From Castanea sativa (taxonomy: Eukaryota; Streptophyta; Magnoliopsida; Fagales; Fagaceae): a stretch of 64,000 nucleotides of DNA. The notes below the pieces were generated by a model. The model was not told the origin of the DNA, searched no databases, and saw nothing but the letters and a program-made list of their open reading frames with translations. A program made the translations under genes and the position numbers. The stretch's first letter is position 1, and the number at the start of each line of letters is the position of its first letter. The stretch is taken from NCBI RefSeq assembly GCF_040712315.1, contig NC_134023.1, positions 62,883,257 to 62,947,256 on the forward strand. The letters run 5' to 3'. This document shows, piece by piece, positions 60,667 to 64,000 of the stretch.

Positions 60667-61665
60667 TAATAGGCCAAGAATGTATTGATACCTTATGATA
60701 AATTAACCAATTGATTTAGCCAAGTTAATTAATTAATTCAATTAACATGCAAGCCACGTGGTAACACAAACAAATCACCAACTAAGATAATATGTAACGA
60801 AAAATAAAGTTGACACGGTGATTTGTTTACGAATGAGGAAAACCACCGAAGCAAAATTGCACCAGGTGAATTTAAGGTCACCACTCTTGAGAATCCACTA
60901 TTATCACAATAAGTGGTTAGAAGTAAAGGAATCCCAGTACCTTATACCAACCTATAGTTGAACCCTTACCCGAATACACAATTGGACTTGTTATGTGGTG
61001 ACAGTCTCTCCTTTTCAATGCACGGCTCCCAGTACGTAACTAACCAATAGATGTGTGGATCCCAGTACATGACGTAATTGCCAACTTGAGAAAGATGTTG
61101 GCTGCAAAGTTCTTCAGTTCATCAATACGATGAAGATCACAAAGTTCCTTAGTCACAAAACCCATCGGCGTACAAACGCAATAGCTTCTTCAAGAGAAAG
61201 ATGAGCTAGGGCAAATTTTTTCTTCGGTCACAATTTGCATGAACAAAACTTTGCTGCACACTTGCGCAACTATTGCAACCTTTGACAGCCCTTAAAATAA
61301 TCCTTATATATGTTTAGGGCTATAAGAAAAGAAAGCCTAAACATGTACATAAGGATTGTAGTGAAATCATATCTGAAAAACTGATTTTCATAAATCTCGA
61401 TAGATAGGTTATCTATTGAGTAGTTGTCGAGCATCGAGCTAAAGCAGCCTTTTAAACCTCGATAGATGCTATCTATTGAGCTAGCTGTCGAGCTTTAAAA
61501 TTCAGCACTTCTTCACTTGTTTCTTGGACAGATTTGCATGGGTTCAATACTTGAAGTATTAAACACATCCTAAATCTACCCAATTAGAAGTAAAGTGTGT
61601 TTTGTCAAAGGATTAGCCAATTCTAAATAACATATGTTTCTAACATGATTCACATATGCCTAACA
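60667..61665 (-). repeat. Solo LTR (family A), minus orientation
   Basis: Full-length reverse match to 57682-58681: starts TAATAGGCCAAGAATG and ends 'cacatatgcctaaca', 999 bp. No polypurine tract or primer site adjoins it. The 5-bp flanks differ, so the insertion site was rearranged. Confidence 0.82.
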
Positions 61666-62327
61666 TTTCTAGAACTAATTTTTGGCCAAAGCTGATGTGT
61701 ATGTGTTGGGTTGCTTTTCTCACAGCCCTACACATATATAAGGCTTATTTTAAAGGTCGTCACACATGCATTGAGTGACCTAGTGCCTTATTCTTTCTGA
61801 AAGAAGCCACTGCGTTTTTACTCCAAAGGGTTTTGTAACCAAGTAGCTTCCTGATCTTCATTGTGCACGAAGTGAAGAACTTTGCAGCCAACAACCTTCT
61901 TCAAGTTGCTGGAGTTTATCACGTATTGGGATCCGTGCATCATTGATTAGTCACGTACTAAGATTCGTGCATTGAATGGAAATATTGCCACTACAATACA
62001 AGTCCAATTGGATATTGGAGTAATGGTTCAATAGTAGGTTGGTATTTCGGGATAGGGCAAAGGGTTTGGTAAGATTCCTTATACTTGTAACTACTTGATT
62101 AATAATAGTGGATTCTTGGGAGTGGTGACTTAAAATCACCCGATGGGGTTTTGCCTCGATGGTTTTCCCCATTCATAAACAAATCACCTATGTCAAATTT
62201 ATTTTCCGTTGCATTTAGATAATTTGGTGATTTGTTTGTGCTACCATGCTATTGCATGAAATTTGATCTAATTAATTAACTTGGGTAATTAATTAATTAA
62301 TTGAAAGGAGTCAATTCATTTTAACCC
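61666..62327 (+). repeat. Truncated LTR (family A), plus orientation
   Basis: Matches 32189-32927, the distal part of the LTR upstream of duplication copy 2. Its first 250 bp are missing where the minus-strand LTR begins. Confidence 0.8.
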
Positions 62328-64000
62328 AAAAAAATATGTGTGGAAACATAAAAGAAAAGAGAGAAATTCATTCGAGCTAAAGATGTAATAGATCCTAGCA
62401 TAAAAATATTTTGACCCGTTTTAGTATTTTGGCCATATCGTTTTACTCCTATATCAGACTGTGTTGATTCTTGCAGCCACGGAAAGAGGTCTTAAAGATA
62501 TAAAACTTTGTAGTTTGCCAAAACTTCAAAATCTGTCGTATTAAAGGCCAAAACCGGTCTAGAAGTTGACCCACTGTTAAAAAACGGGAATTGACATTTT
62601 ATATCTTCCTTTTTGGGAGGCATGTGTTTAAGGGTTTTGAATATTATAAATATTAAAGGGATGCAAGGGCAGCCATGGTTTTTGGCTGCTAGGAAACCTT
62701 ATTTTTTATCAATTTTTAAGAGTTTTTATTTTCTATGGAAGTTTAAGAACCTAAGTTAGGCTTTGGGGTGAATCCTCAATTTTATAAGTTGTCCATTATT
62801 CAATCCAAGCATGTTTTTCATGTTTTGATTATTGAAATCAATTGTTCTCTTTTTATAATTGTTTTATTAGATTGATATTTGATTTCTAATTATTTCATAA
62901 GTCTATTCTTAAATCCTCTTATTGTTAGAATAGGGTTTTATAAAGCCTCTTAGTAGATTCAAACTATGCAAGAAAAGACATTGTTTTTTAAAATTGTTTC
63001 CAATGAAAAAAGAAAAATCTCTTTTAATCTTGATAGAAAATATTTTTCATTTTGCAATGACTTATATTTTTATGTTATGGCTATATATCTATGCATCACT
63101 TGAATATAAGTTTTATATAATTTATTTATATGAAATTGTTACCAAATTTTTTTTTTTTTAGATATACCTTTGGCGAAAACACCATTTTGGTGTCACAGTC
63201 AATTTGGTCCCAATTATTTTCAACTTGCAGTTAATTTGATCCCTACTGTTAACTCAAAAATGGAAAATGTCTATGTGGCTAACACCGTGCATAGTTGGCA
63301 CACTTAAAGCTTATGTGGCTATAATTAACTTAAATTAATATTAAAAAAATTCCACATCACCATGTGAATGAAAAAATAATAATTTCTTATTATCACAAAA
63401 AAAAAAAACAAAAAATCTTAATTTTAAAGAAAGAAAACTTAATTCTTAACCTTAATCCTTATTTTATGTTATTTTTCTGTTCTTAATTTCTAATGCACTT
63501 GTACAGTTATACTTTCTTGACAACATACCATGAATGAACCACCCAAAATTTGGATCTTTTTATTTCTGCCTCACCAAATCACACTAGCTCTACAAATCAA
63601 AACCCAAGAAAATGATTAAACCCATCTAATATAAACTAAACCAAGATCAAGAGAGAGAACCCAAAATGAAGAGGATGAAATCAGTGTTACAACTTGCTCT
63701 CTCCCTCTACCTCTACTTATTTTGGACACACCCAACTTTGTAATGGAGGCCTTTGTCATTTCGCATGAGGATGTAGTCATGGTTTACAGCCAAGATGACG
63801 CCGACGGTTGAGGCTTAGCCTGAGACAATTGCGATAATCGGCATTAGGAGAGAGATGAGATGAGATTGGCTGCTAGAGATGGATTTTGGGTTTCCTTGTG
63901 CAGAAATGTAGTGAGATCGTAGTCATTGGAGAAGTAGTTGCCTTGAGCGGTGGTGATGGATCGGGTTTGTTTATGTGTTCTGTGCGGGTGGATATGAGTT
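62328..64000 (+). repeat. Segmental duplication, copy 3, cut by window edge
   Basis: Follows 32928-34620 base by base with scattered changes, and from about 63410 also matches copy 1 from 1581. In copies 1 and 2 this sequence leads into a neprosin gene about 1.7 kb further on. No gene is present inside the window part. Confidence 0.88.

Overview
The window is nuclear DNA of a flowering plant, almost certainly a woody eudicot with a repeat-rich genome; the genus cannot be fixed from sequence alone. The basis is AT-rich DNA, GT-AG introns, plant-type LTR retrotransposons with initiator-Met primer sites, a plant Helitron, and a plant-specific neprosin gene family. No bacterial, organellar or RNA genes were recognised.

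Only one host gene looks intact: a seven-exon neprosin-domain (glutamic peptidase family) secreted protein at 3740-6135 (+), about 412 residues. A second copy at 47656-49963 keeps the same seven exons but has a stop in the last codon of exon 1. Both lie in a segmental duplication (about 1581-6535 versus 33990-34871 plus 46443-50350). A third copy of the upstream part begins at 61666 and runs off the right edge, so another neprosin copy may lie just outside.

Everything else is transposon-derived. From about 11.2 to 31.7 kb one LINE-1 ORF2 relic is cut into five pieces by nested insertions: a minus-strand non-autonomous Copia-like element (11540-16875, TSD AAAGT), a non-autonomous Gypsy-like element (16972-20828, TSD CTCGC), a solo LTR (about 21425-22871), and another solo LTR (23570-31063, TSD CCTAC) that itself holds a Copia element (24352-30916, TSD GGCTT) lacking reverse transcriptase. 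The second duplication copy is split by an 11.57-kb Helitron (34872-46442). The first copy preserves the matching empty site at 2404/2405. The Helitron contains CACTA-like subterminal repeats, a second Helitron 3' end and a broken exon resembling plant SAP30BP/HCNGP. To the right of the second neprosin copy lie an in-phase 78-bp minisatellite, a 5'-truncated Copia-related element with gag and an accessory ORF (51453-58681), and more LTR pieces.

I found no convincing new gene system. The strongest items are the nested history, the empty-site proof of the Helitron, the captured exon, the near-exonic duplication in neprosin copy 1, the nonsense codon on the exon-1 splice junction of copy 2, and the 26-codon minisatellite shared by two loci.
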